From CAVQXR01 sp963717955 (lineage in GTDB: Bacteria; Actinomycetota; Thermoleophilia; Gaiellales; Gaiellaceae): a stretch of DNA of 64,000 nt. A program made the translations under genes and the position numbers. The stretch lies in the NCBI GenBank assembly GCA_963717955.1, contig CAVQXR010000003.1, positions 62,001 to 126,000 on the forward strand, in the 5' to 3' direction. Below are positions 25,484 through 33,205 of the stretch, piece after piece (positions within the stretch are counted from its first letter, which is position 1; every line of letters starts with the position of its first letter). The notes beneath the pieces were generated by a model, which was given only the letters and a program-made list of their open reading frames with translations, ran no database searches and had not been told where the DNA came from.

Positions 25484-25572
25484 GGGCGTGTTCCCGAGAC
25501 CTACGGGGAATCGCCTAGCCAGCGTGGGGGGCATCCAGCGCTCCTACGAAATCCAGGCGAGATGACCGACCA

Positions 25573-25602
25573 ACGGAGGGCCAGGGCGACCTGGCCCTCC
25601 GT
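25573..25602 (+). terminator. 13-bp perfect hairpin with GNRA loop
   Basis: ACGGAGGGCCAGG pairs perfectly with CCTGGCCCTCCGT around a GCGA tetraloop. There is no T-run. It closes the candidate RNA gene. Confidence 0.7.
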
Positions 25603-25624
25603 GTGGTCCGAGCCAGGCACTAGT

Positions 25625-25752
25625 GACCGCGGCCCTCCGGGCCGCTCCTGAACGGGTCCGGCCCGGCCGAGCCGGGCCGTCAGCCGCTGACCGCGGCCCT
25701 CCGGGCCGCTCCTGAACGGGTCCGGCCCGGCCGAGCCGGGCCGTCAGCCGCT
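25625..25752 (-). repeat. Two tandem copies of a 64-bp GC-rich gene-end repeat
   Basis: Two near-identical copies start at 25625 and 25689. Read on the minus strand they begin AGCGGCTGACGGCCCGGC, immediately at the stop of the epimerase gene. The core GGCCCGGCTCGGCCGGGCC is a palindrome. The same unit occurs in opposite orientation after the aminotransferase at 28571. With the RNA gene it fills the 400-bp gap between 25350 and 25751. Confidence 0.9.
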
Positions 25753-26635
25753 AGAGCGAGCGGCGGAGCTGCTCGTCGAGCGGGGTGAGCACCAACCCGA
25801 AGGTCCGCACCGCCTCGGAGGGGTCGCAGACGTTGTCGCCCGACTCGAGCATCGTGAGCTGGTCGCGCGTGATGGGCGCCTTCGGCAGCCGTTCGAGCAG
25901 CGCCGCGGGCACCCGAACCAGAGCGCTCGGAACGTGCACCCGGCCGCGCCGCTTCCCCATTGCCGCGGCCAGCCGCTCCCACAGCTCGTTCCAGGTCACG
26001 ACCTCAGGGCCCGCCAGCTCGAACGTCCGGTTCGCAGCTTCTGGCAGATCGAGCGCCCGGACGGCGGCGTCCGCGACGTCGTCGACGTCGATCGGCTGGA
26101 TGCGCTGCGTCCCGGAGCCGACGATCGGCGTTACGGGCGAGTAGCGCACGACCCTCGCGAGCTCTCCGATCGCACCGCCCCCGGGGCCGAAGACGAAGCT
26201 CGGACGCAGGATCACGTGCTCGATCCCGGAGGTCTTGACGGTCTGCTCCATTGCCCACTTGGCCCGGTAGTAGGGGACGAGGTCCCGGGTCTCTGCGCTC
26301 ACGCCGAGGGCGCTCATCAGCACGAACCGCCGAACGTGCGCCGCCGCCGCAGCCTCGACCAGCGCCGCCGTCCCCCCGCTCATGACCCGCTCGAAGTCCC
26401 CGGCACGGCCCCGGATGATCGAGACCAGATGGATCACGGCGTCGCAGCCCGAGACGGCGGCGACGAGCGATGCGGGCTCGGTCACGTCCCCGCGGACGAC
26501 CTCGCAGCCGAGCCGGTCGAGGGCATCGTCGGGCGACGGGTCGCGCACGAGGCAGCGGACCTGCCTGCCCTCGCCTCGCAGCAGGTTGACGACCCGCGTG
26601 CCGATGAATCCGGTTGCGCCCGTGACGAGGATCAT
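25751..26635 (-). CDS. NAD(P)-binding epimerase / NDUFA9-like reductase
   Basis: 294 aa from ATG 26635. The Rossmann start is MILVTGATGFIGTRVV; further motifs are VIHLVSIIRGR, PYYRAKWAMEQTVK and LRPSFVFGPGGG. The YxxxK of classical SDRs appears as YRAKWAME. It is of the atypical SDR group that includes NDUFA9/CC3-like proteins and NmrA-type redox sensors. Its ATG overlaps the dcd stop by 4 bases, so it is co-translated with dcd. The substrate is unknown. A repeat array begins at its stop codon. Confidence 0.8.
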   Translation of the reverse strand: MILVTGATGFIGTRVVNLLRGEGRQVRCLVRDPSPDDALDRLGCEVVRGDVTEPASLVAAVSGCDAVIHLVSIIRGRAGDFERVMSGGTAALVEAAAAAHVRRFVLMSALGVSAETRDLVPYYRAKWAMEQTVKTSGIEHVILRPSFVFGPGGGAIGELARVVRYSPVTPIVGSGTQRIQPIDVDDVADAAVRALDLPEAANRTFELAGPEVVTWNELWERLAAAMGKRRGRVHVPSALVRVPAALLERLPKAPITRDQLTMLESGDNVCDPSEAVRTFGLVLTPLDEQLRRSL

Positions 26636-27201
26636 CGCTCGACGAAGTTCTGCCAGTAGCGGCTCGGGGTCGGGCCGGTCTGGCCCTTGTACTTCGAGCC
26701 CAGGCCTGCTGCGCCGTAGGGCGACTCGGCCGGCTCGGTCATCTGCACGAACGAGAGCTGGCCGATCTTCATACCGATGTAGATCGTGATCGGGAGATTC
26801 GCGACGTTCGAGAGCTCGAGCGTCACGTGACCGTCCCACCCCGGGTCGATGAAGCCGGCGGTCGAGTGGATGAGCAGGCCGAGCCGCCCGAGCGAGCTCT
26901 TGCCCTCCAGGCGCGCGACGAGGTCCTCGGGAAGGGAGACGCGCTCCAGCGTCGAGCCAAGAACGAACTCACCGGGGTGGAGGATGAACGGCTCGTCGTC
27001 GCCGATCTCCACCAGCTCCGTGAGATCCTCCATCGGGGTCTTGACGTCGATGTACGGGTAGCGGGCGTTGCGGAAGACCCGGAAATAGCGATCGACTCGC
27101 ACGTCGACGCTCGACGGCTGGACGAGGCTCTCGTCGAACGGGTCGATTCCGATCCGCCCCTCGGCGACGAGCCGGCGAATGGTTCGATCGGCGAGGACCA
27201 T
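26632..27201 (-). CDS. dcd: dCTP deaminase (Dcd; possibly bifunctional DCD-DUT)
   Basis: 189 aa. Signature blocks are EGKSSLGRLGLLIHSTAGF, IDPGWDGHVTLELSN and IYIGMKIGQLSF, with the catalytic Glu in TLELSN. It deaminates dCTP to dUTP; in actinobacteria and archaea this family also hydrolyses dUTP to dUMP, and the Ala-Gly-Phe segment (STAGFID) is consistent with that, though not decisive. The ATG at 27201 is 6 nt after TAGAAT, hence leaderless. Divergent from the aminotransferase gene (51-bp gap). Confidence 0.93.
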   Translation of the reverse strand: MVLADRTIRRLVAEGRIGIDPFDESLVQPSSVDVRVDRYFRVFRNARYPYIDVKTPMEDLTELVEIGDDEPFILHPGEFVLGSTLERVSLPEDLVARLEGKSSLGRLGLLIHSTAGFIDPGWDGHVTLELSNVANLPITIYIGMKIGQLSFVQMTEPAESPYGAAGLGSKYKGQTGPTPSRYWQNFVER

Positions 27202-27207
27202 CGGCCG

Positions 27208-27213
27208 ATTCTA
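27208..27213 (-). promoter_or_regulatory. -10 box (TAGAAT) for dcd
   Basis: Minus-strand TAGAAT six bases before ATG 27201: leaderless promoter. Confidence 0.55.
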
Positions 27214-27239
27214 CGCGGTGCCGCCGGGCGGCCGTCCGC

Positions 27240-27245
27240 TAGCGT
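27240..27245 (+). promoter_or_regulatory. -10 box (TAGCGT) for the aminotransferase
   Basis: TAGCGT, 7 nt before GTG 27253, in the short gap shared with the dcd promoter. Confidence 0.5.
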
Positions 27246-27252
27246 GGAGCCC

Positions 27253-28578
27253 GTGGCCACCACCCGGACCATTCGCATCGGCACCGAGCTTCCCGGGCCG
27301 CGCAGCCGTGCCCTTCTCGAGCGCAAGGAGCGAGTCGTCGCCGAGCCGCTCTCGGTGTACCTGCCGATCGTCGTCAACGAGGCGCGGGGCGCGACGCTCA
27401 CCGACGTCGACGGCAACGTCTTCATCGACTTCACGGGCGGCGTCGGCGCTCTCAACGTCGGGCACGCGGCACCGAGAGTGGTCGCCGCGGCCACGGAGCA
27501 GCTCGCGCGCTTCGCTCACACCGACTTCACCATCGTGCCGTACGAGAGCTACATCACGCTCGCGGAGCGTCTCGTCGGGCTCGTGCCGATCGCCCGGGAC
27601 GTGCGCGTCGCCCTCTTCAACACGGGTGCGGAGGCCGTCGAGAACGCGGTCAAGATCGCGCGGGTCGCAACCGGGCGCCCGGCGATCGTCGTCTTCGACG
27701 GGGCATTCCACGGACGGTCGCTGATGGCGATGACGATGACGTCGAAGACCCACCCCTACAAGGCCGGGCTCGGCCCGTTCGCGCCCGAGGTCTACCGCGT
27801 CCCGTTCGCGAACCCCTACCGAGGCCCGGATGCCGCCACCGCGCTCGCCGCGCTGCGGGATGCCTTCTCGACGCGGGTCGCGTCCGAGGAGGTAGCCGCG
27901 ATCGTCTTCGAGCCCGTGCAGGGCGAGGGGGGCTTCGTCGTGCCTCCCGTCGAGTTCGTGCAGGGACTCCGTCGCATCTGCGACGAGCACGGGATCCTGC
28001 TCGTCGCCGACGAGGTGCAGACCGGCTTCTGCCGGACCGGCCGGATGTTCGCGATCGAGCACTTCGGGGTCGAGCCCGACCTGATGACGGTCGCGAAGTC
28101 GATCGGCGGCGGGCTGCCACTGTCCGGCGTGATCGGCCGGGCGAAAACGATGAACGCCCCTCCGGACTCGGCGATCGGAGGCACGTTCCCGGGAAACCCG
28201 GTCGCGTGCGCGGCGGCGCTCGCCGTCCTCGACACGATCGAAGCCGAGGGGCTGGCCGGCCGAGCGGACGAGGTCGGCGCCACGATCCGCGGCTGGATGG
28301 AGGCATGGCAGGAGCGGTTCGCGGCGATCGGAGACGTGCGCGGCCTCGGCGCGATGCTCGCGATCGAGCTCGTTCACGACCGCGTGACGAAGGAGCCGGC
28401 GCCGGATCTGGCCACCGAGGTCGTCCTCGAGGCGATGAAGCGCGGCCTGCTCCTGCTGAAGGCCGGCGTCCACGGAAACTGCATCCGCGTTCTCGTGCCG
28501 CTCGTGATCGGCGAGGACGAGCTCGGGGAGGCGCTCGCCGTCTGGGACGAGGCCCTCGAGGCCGTCCTCCGCGGCTGA
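27253..28578 (+). CDS. gabT: Class III aminotransferase (4-aminobutyrate aminotransferase-like)
   Basis: 441 aa PLP enzyme. Visible are FTGGVGALNVGHAAPRVV, ALFNTGAEAVENAVKIAR, FEPVQGEGGFVVPP, the PLP aspartate in LLVADEVQTGFCRTG and the Schiff-base lysine in MTVAKSIGGGLPLSG. This pattern fits 4-aminobutyrate or 5-aminovalerate transaminases. It would move the amino group to 2-oxoglutarate. The substrate is inferred from family resemblance. Start GTG 27253. Its last codons and stop lie inside the first copy of the 66-bp repeat. Confidence 0.88.
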   Translation: MATTRTIRIGTELPGPRSRALLERKERVVAEPLSVYLPIVVNEARGATLTDVDGNVFIDFTGGVGALNVGHAAPRVVAAATEQLARFAHTDFTIVPYESYITLAERLVGLVPIARDVRVALFNTGAEAVENAVKIARVATGRPAIVVFDGAFHGRSLMAMTMTSKTHPYKAGLGPFAPEVYRVPFANPYRGPDAATALAALRDAFSTRVASEEVAAIVFEPVQGEGGFVVPPVEFVQGLRRICDEHGILLVADEVQTGFCRTGRMFAIEHFGVEPDLMTVAKSIGGGLPLSGVIGRAKTMNAPPDSAIGGTFPGNPVACAAALAVLDTIEAEGLAGRADEVGATIRGWMEAWQERFAAIGDVRGLGAMLAIELVHDRVTKEPAPDLATEVVLEAMKRGLLLLKAGVHGNCIRVLVPLVIGEDELGEALAVWDEALEAVLRG

Positions 28579-28768
28579 CGGCCCGGCTCGGCCGGGTCGG
28601 ACCCGCCCGGGAGCCGGGCGCGGCCCCGGCGGGCGCGCGGCTGACGGCCCGGCTCGGCCGGGTCGGACCCGCCCAGGAGCCGCGCGCAGCCCCGGCGGTC
28701 ACGCGGCTGACGGCCCGGCTCGGCCGGGCCGGACCCGCCCGGGAGCCGGGCGCAGCCCCGCGGTCACC
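28571..28768 (+). repeat. Three tandem copies of a 66-bp GC-rich gene-end repeat
   Basis: Copies begin at 28571, 28637 and 28703, each opening GCGGCTGACGGCCCGGCT; they differ by a few substitutions. The first includes the aminotransferase stop codon. This is the same element as at 25625-25752 but inverted, so both arrays read outward from a gene's 3' end. They fill the 201-bp gap before ddl. Confidence 0.9.
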
Positions 28769-28779
28769 CGCGGGCCGAT

Positions 28780-29814
28780 TCAGTACCGCAGTCGCTCGCG
28801 GCGCTCGTGGCGGGCGACGGCCAGCTCGACCAGCCGCCGGAGCAGCTCCGGATAGGGAATCCCCGAGGCCTCGAACAGCTTCGCATAGACGCTCGTAGCC
28901 GTGAAGCCCGGGATCGTGTTCAGCTCGTTGACGACCACCTCGCCGTCCCCGCGGGCGAAGAGATCGACGCGCGCCATTCCCTCGCAGCCGCACGCGACGA
29001 ACGCGCCCACGGCGAGCTCCTGCACGCGTCCGGCCTGCCGGGCGGGCAGGCGGGCCGGGATCACGAGCTCCATGCCGGCCTCGTCGTACTTCGACGCGAA
29101 GTCGTACCAGTCGGCCTTGAGTGGCACGATCTCGCCGACGACCGAGGCGATCGGCTCCTCGTTGCCGAGCACGCTGCACTCCACCTCACGGCCCTCGACG
29201 AACGCCTCGACGAGCGCCTTGTCGTCGTGCGCGAGGGCGAGGTCGAGCGCGGGGCCGAGCTCCTTGGGCGAGCGGACGATCGAGATCCCGACGCTCGATC
29301 CGAGCCGGGCCGGCTTGACGACGACGGGGTACCCGTACGGGTTCGTCGCCGCATCCCGCTGGTGGGCGTGCACGGCCACGCTCGGAGCGACCGGAATCTC
29401 GTTGCCGCGCATCACGGCCTTGAAGAGATCCTTGTCCATCGCGAGCGCGGACGCCGCGACGCCGGGTCCCACGTACGCGACGCCGGCGAGCTCGAGCAGG
29501 CCCTGGACCGTCCCGTCCTCCCCGAACGGGCCGTGAAGCACCGGGAAGACGACGTCGACCGCGCCGAGAGCCTCGACGGGGCTCGCGGCCTCGGTCGGCA
29601 CCGGGAGACCGGCGGCGGGCGACGCGGCCTCGCCCTCCACGGGAGCCGGCGTCCGGCCGGGAAGCGCCCACCGCCCCTCGCGGGAGATCTCGACCGACAC
29701 CGGCTCGTACCCCGCCTCCCGCAGTCCGTCGATCACCGCGCGCGCGGACGCCACGGAGATCTCGTGCTCACTCGAGCGGCCGCCCGAGAGGACGGCCACG
29801 CGGAGCGGGCTCAC
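28780..29814 (-). CDS. ddl: D-alanine--D-alanine ligase
   Basis: 344 aa ATP-grasp enzyme. GGRSSEHEISVASARAV is the conserved N-terminus; FPVLHGPFGEDGTVQG, VVVKPARLGSSVGIS and VVNELNTIPGFTATS follow, the last carrying Mg-binding Glu/Asn. It joins two D-Ala for peptidoglycan precursors in the cytoplasm. GTG 29814 overlaps the pknB stop (GTGA). Its place at the end of the pknB-pbpA-rodA operon suits a cell-wall role. Confidence 0.95.
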   Translation of the reverse strand: MSPLRVAVLSGGRSSEHEISVASARAVIDGLREAGYEPVSVEISREGRWALPGRTPAPVEGEAASPAAGLPVPTEAASPVEALGAVDVVFPVLHGPFGEDGTVQGLLELAGVAYVGPGVAASALAMDKDLFKAVMRGNEIPVAPSVAVHAHQRDAATNPYGYPVVVKPARLGSSVGISIVRSPKELGPALDLALAHDDKALVEAFVEGREVECSVLGNEEPIASVVGEIVPLKADWYDFASKYDEAGMELVIPARLPARQAGRVQELAVGAFVACGCEGMARVDLFARGDGEVVVNELNTIPGFTATSVYAKLFEASGIPYPELLRRLVELAVARHERRERLRY

Positions 29815-31715
29815 GGGAAGACGCCGACCTGGATCGTGACGGTGTCGCCGAACTCGAGCTCCGTCCCTTCGCCGGGATCCTGGTCGAGCACGATCCCGTC
29901 CTCCTCCGGGAGGAACGCGAGAATCTCGACGACCGCGACGTTGAAGCCGGAGTCGCTGATCTGTGCCGTGGCCTCGTCCTCCGTGAGCCCGATGACTCCC
30001 GGCACGAAGCCCGTGGTCGGCTCGGGCGGGCCCGTCGAGACGACGATCGTGACGGTCGTTCCCTTCGTTGCCTGACCGCCGTTCGGCGTCTGGTCGATGA
30101 CGATCCCGGCGTCGGTGTCGCTCTCGACGAACTCGGCGACCGCCTCGAAGCCCGCGTCGGCAAGGATCGCCTCCGCCGTCCCCTGGTCGTTGCCGATCAC
30201 GTTCGGCACGTCGATGAGCTGCTCGCCCTGCGAGATCCTGATGATCACGACCGAGTCCTTGGGAACGGACGCACCGGGGTCGGGGTTCTGGGCGACGACG
30301 GTGCCTGGATCCTGCTTCGAGAAGACGAGCCTCGGCTCGACACGCAAGTCCGCCTCCTGGAGCAGCTGCGTGGCCTCCGCCTGCGAGAGCCCCACGACCC
30401 TCGGGACCTCGACCCTCTGGACGCCGCTCGAGACGACGATCGTCACCTTCTCGCCCTTCTGGATCTTCGTGCCGGCATCGGGGCTCTGGCGGATCACGGT
30501 GCCCGCCCTGACGGTGTCGCTCGGCTCCCGGCGCACGACCGGGGTGAGCTCCGCATCGGTGATCTTCTGCTCGGCGAGCTCCTGCGGGATGCCCTCCACG
30601 AGCGGGACGGTCACAGGCTTGGACTCGATGAGGCGATCGTTGATCTCGTTGTAGGCGTACCAGCCGCCGCCGGCGAGGATCCCGAGCAGGATCACGGCGA
30701 TGATCCACGGCAGGATCGAGCGCTTCTTCTTCGGCCGTTCGTACGGGTCGTACGGCGTCCTCCTACCGCCGCCCGGCGGTGCGGGCCCACCGGGGGCCGG
30801 CGGCAGCACCTCGGTCGGAGCGAGCGCGGATGTCACCGTCAACACGGCCGTCGCCGCGTCCGCGGTCTCCGGCGAGACGGGCAGCCCGGCCTCGATCCGC
30901 GCGAGGTCGGAGTCGAACTCGGCCGCGCTCTGGTACCGGTCGGCCGGATTCTTCGCGAGTGCGCGCAGCACGACCTGGTCGAGCTCGGCCGGTACCCCGG
31001 GCGCCGCCGCCGACGGGCGGCCGGGAGGTTGCGTCGTGTGCTTCATCGCGATCTCGACCGCGTTGTCGCCCGTGAAGGGAACGTGGCCGGTCAGCATCTC
31101 GTAGAGCACGATCCCGACCGAGTACAGGTCGGATGTGGCCCCGACGTCGCCGCCCCGGGCCTGCTCCGGCGAGAGGTACTGGGCGGTGCCCATGATCGAG
31201 CCGGCCTCGGTCATCTGCGAGGTGCCGGCCCGCGCGATCCCGAAGTCGGTCACCTTGAGCCGATCATCCGGGTCCATGAGGATGTTGTGCGGCTTGATGT
31301 CGCGGTGGACGATCCCATTGCGGTGCGCGAAACGCAGCGCATCGAGAATCTGCCGCGTGTACGCGATCGCCTGGGCCGGCCGCAGGCGCCGCTGCTCGCG
31401 GATCACCTCCTTGAGGTTCTTCCCGTCGATCGCCTCCATCGCGATGTAGTAGGTGCCCTCGGCCTCGCCGCGGTCGTAGATCGAGACGATGTTCGGGTGC
31501 GAGAGCGCCGCCGCGGACTTCGCCTCGCGGCGGAATCGCTCCACGAAGAGGTCGTCGTGCGCGTACCGGTCGTTCAGGATCTTGATCGCGACGCGGCGAC
31601 CGAGGTCCGTGTCCTCGGCGAGATACACGTTTGCCATGCCGCCGGCGCCGAGGCGCCGGATGATGCGGTAGCGCCCGTGGAAGAGGGTGTCGATGAGAGT
31701 GTCCTGAACGGCCAT
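29811..31715 (-). CDS. pknB: Ser/Thr protein kinase PknB with four PASTA domains
   Basis: 634 aa. The kinase domain (about 14-275) has GAGGMANVYLAED, Lys45, HRDIKPHN with Asp139 and DFGIARAG. A Pro-rich linker leads to one membrane helix (334-355) and then four extracellular PASTA repeats (about 366-634) with motifs such as VPNVIG and VPRVVGL. PASTA domains sense muropeptides or lipid II and the kinase phosphorylates division and wall-synthesis proteins, including FHA proteins. ATG 31715 is 11 bp after pbpA; a TAGCCT box 8 nt upstream may give an internal leaderless start. Confidence 0.96.
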   Translation of the reverse strand: MAVQDTLIDTLFHGRYRIIRRLGAGGMANVYLAEDTDLGRRVAIKILNDRYAHDDLFVERFRREAKSAAALSHPNIVSIYDRGEAEGTYYIAMEAIDGKNLKEVIREQRRLRPAQAIAYTRQILDALRFAHRNGIVHRDIKPHNILMDPDDRLKVTDFGIARAGTSQMTEAGSIMGTAQYLSPEQARGGDVGATSDLYSVGIVLYEMLTGHVPFTGDNAVEIAMKHTTQPPGRPSAAAPGVPAELDQVVLRALAKNPADRYQSAAEFDSDLARIEAGLPVSPETADAATAVLTVTSALAPTEVLPPAPGGPAPPGGGRRTPYDPYERPKKKRSILPWIIAVILLGILAGGGWYAYNEINDRLIESKPVTVPLVEGIPQELAEQKITDAELTPVVRREPSDTVRAGTVIRQSPDAGTKIQKGEKVTIVVSSGVQRVEVPRVVGLSQAEATQLLQEADLRVEPRLVFSKQDPGTVVAQNPDPGASVPKDSVVIIRISQGEQLIDVPNVIGNDQGTAEAILADAGFEAVAEFVESDTDAGIVIDQTPNGGQATKGTTVTIVVSTGPPEPTTGFVPGVIGLTEDEATAQISDSGFNVAVVEILAFLPEEDGIVLDQDPGEGTELEFGDTVTIQVGVFP

Positions 31716-31726
31716 TCGTACAAAGG

Positions 31727-33205
31727 CTACGCGCTCGGCGACAGCAAGGTCTCGAGGATGGTGGCGGCGATCGGGCCGGCAATGGCGCCCCCGGTGCCGT
31801 CCTTGTCGGAGAGGAGCACCGCGATGGCGTAGCGCGGGACGTCTGCCGGGGCGAACCCGATGAACCAGATGTCGTCGCGCCCCGCACGGCCCGTCTCCGC
31901 GGTCCCGGTCTTCCCCGCGACGGGGATGCCGGGGATCTGGGCCGCCGTGCCGGTCCCGGACTGCACGACGAGCTCCATCATGGCCGAGAGCTCGGCTGCC
32001 GTCTCCGGGCTGACCGCTCGCCCGACCTCCTCGGGGCCCGTCTTCGTCAGGATGCTCCCCTCGGGCTCCAGGATCCGGTCGACCACGAACGGCTTCATCA
32101 CCACCCCCCCGTTCGCAACCCCTGCGGCGACCATTGCCATCTGCAGCGGTGTCACCAGCATGCGCTCCTGACCGAATGCGAGCCGGCCCGGGTCGACCTC
32201 GTTCGGATCGTCCGGGAGGAAGAGCCGTCCGTCCTCGTACAGCCCGCTGGGCCGGCGCTCGTCGTCCGGGGTCTCGAGCGGGGGAAGCTCGTAGAAGCCG
32301 AACCGCGTCGCGTAGTCGAGGATCAGCTGCGGCCCGAGATCCTTGCCCAGCTCGCAGAAGACGGAGTTGATCGAGTTCTCGAACGCCTCCGAGAGCGTCA
32401 CGCGCCCGTAGATCGCGGGGCCGTCCTGGTCGGAGTAGTTGAACACCTTCTTGCCGTACTCGACGCAGAACCCCTTGTCGACGAACTCGCTCGACGGCTC
32501 GTACCGCCCGGAATCGAGCGCGGCCGCGGCGGTGACGACCTTGAACGTCGACCCCGGGATGAAGAGCCCCGCGGTCGCCCGGTTGAGGAGAGGGGCCGGA
32601 TCCGGACAGGGGCCGGGCGCGGTCAATATCTCCTCGTAGCGGCGCTCGACGAGGTTCGGGTCGTAGGTCGGCGAGGACGCCATCACCGCGACGGCACCGG
32701 TCGTCACGTCGAGCGCGACGATCGCCCCGCAAGCTGACGAGAGCTCCTCCATCGCCGTCCGCTGCGCCGCTGCGTCGATCGTCAGCACGAGGGAGTTCCC
32801 CGTCCGGGTCAACCCCTGGACACGGTCGCTGATGCGGTCGACGATCGTGCTCAGATTTCCGTTCGAACCGGTGAGGAAGTCGTTCATGGAGCGCTCGAGC
32901 CCGGCGCGGGCGCGGGAGATCGTCGAGTAGCCCACGGTCTGCGCGACGAGGCCGCGCTGCGGGTAACGCCGCAGGTACCACGTCCGGCCATCGACCTTCC
33001 GCGTCCGGTTGTCGGCCAGGATCGTCGTCCCGTCCGCGGCGTAGATCAGCCCCCGCTCGATCGTGACCTGCCGGACGACGAGGGTCGGGTTGCCCTGCCG
33101 TGCCTCGAGATCGGGTGAGCGCCAGAGCCAGTACGTCGACATCGCGATCAGGGCCGTGAACAGCACGCAGAGGACGACGAAGAGGCGGCGAAGCTGCCGG
33201 TTCAC
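31727..33205 (-). CDS. pbpA: Penicillin-binding protein 2-type transpeptidase (PbpA)
   Basis: 492 aa. One N-terminal membrane helix (about 8-28) is followed by a dimerisation part and a transpeptidase domain. The active serine is Ser219 in PGSTFKVV, then SIN in FENSINSVF and KTGTA near residue 430. It crosslinks peptidoglycan outside the membrane. GTG 33205 overlaps the rodA stop (GTGA), so it is coupled to its SEDS glycosyltransferase partner. The N-terminal head is shorter than in class B PBPs of rods, as in mycobacterial PbpA. Confidence 0.94.
   Translation of the reverse strand: MNRQLRRLFVVLCVLFTALIAMSTYWLWRSPDLEARQGNPTLVVRQVTIERGLIYAADGTTILADNRTRKVDGRTWYLRRYPQRGLVAQTVGYSTISRARAGLERSMNDFLTGSNGNLSTIVDRISDRVQGLTRTGNSLVLTIDAAAQRTAMEELSSACGAIVALDVTTGAVAVMASSPTYDPNLVERRYEEILTAPGPCPDPAPLLNRATAGLFIPGSTFKVVTAAAALDSGRYEPSSEFVDKGFCVEYGKKVFNYSDQDGPAIYGRVTLSEAFENSINSVFCELGKDLGPQLILDYATRFGFYELPPLETPDDERRPSGLYEDGRLFLPDDPNEVDPGRLAFGQERMLVTPLQMAMVAAGVANGGVVMKPFVVDRILEPEGSILTKTGPEEVGRAVSPETAAELSAMMELVVQSGTGTAAQIPGIPVAGKTGTAETGRAGRDDIWFIGFAPADVPRYAIAVLLSDKDGTGGAIAGPIAATILETLLSPSA

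Larger units (their letters stand above)
25414..25602 (+). ncRNA. Candidate structured RNA with a perfect anti-16S Shine-Dalgarno sequence
   Basis: About 190 nt between a strong promoter and a 13-bp terminal hairpin. AAAGGAGGTGATCC (25421-25434) is an exact 14-nt complement of the usual bacterial 16S 3' end. A 14-codon frame follows. 25478-25488 pairs with 25539-25549 over 11 bp. The same CGTAGG (25479-25484) can instead pair locally with CCTACG (25500-25505) next to a TTCCC/GGGAA stem, so two folds are mutually exclusive. No known RNA class was recognised. A ribosome-linked regulator or leader peptide device is possible. Confidence 0.6.
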
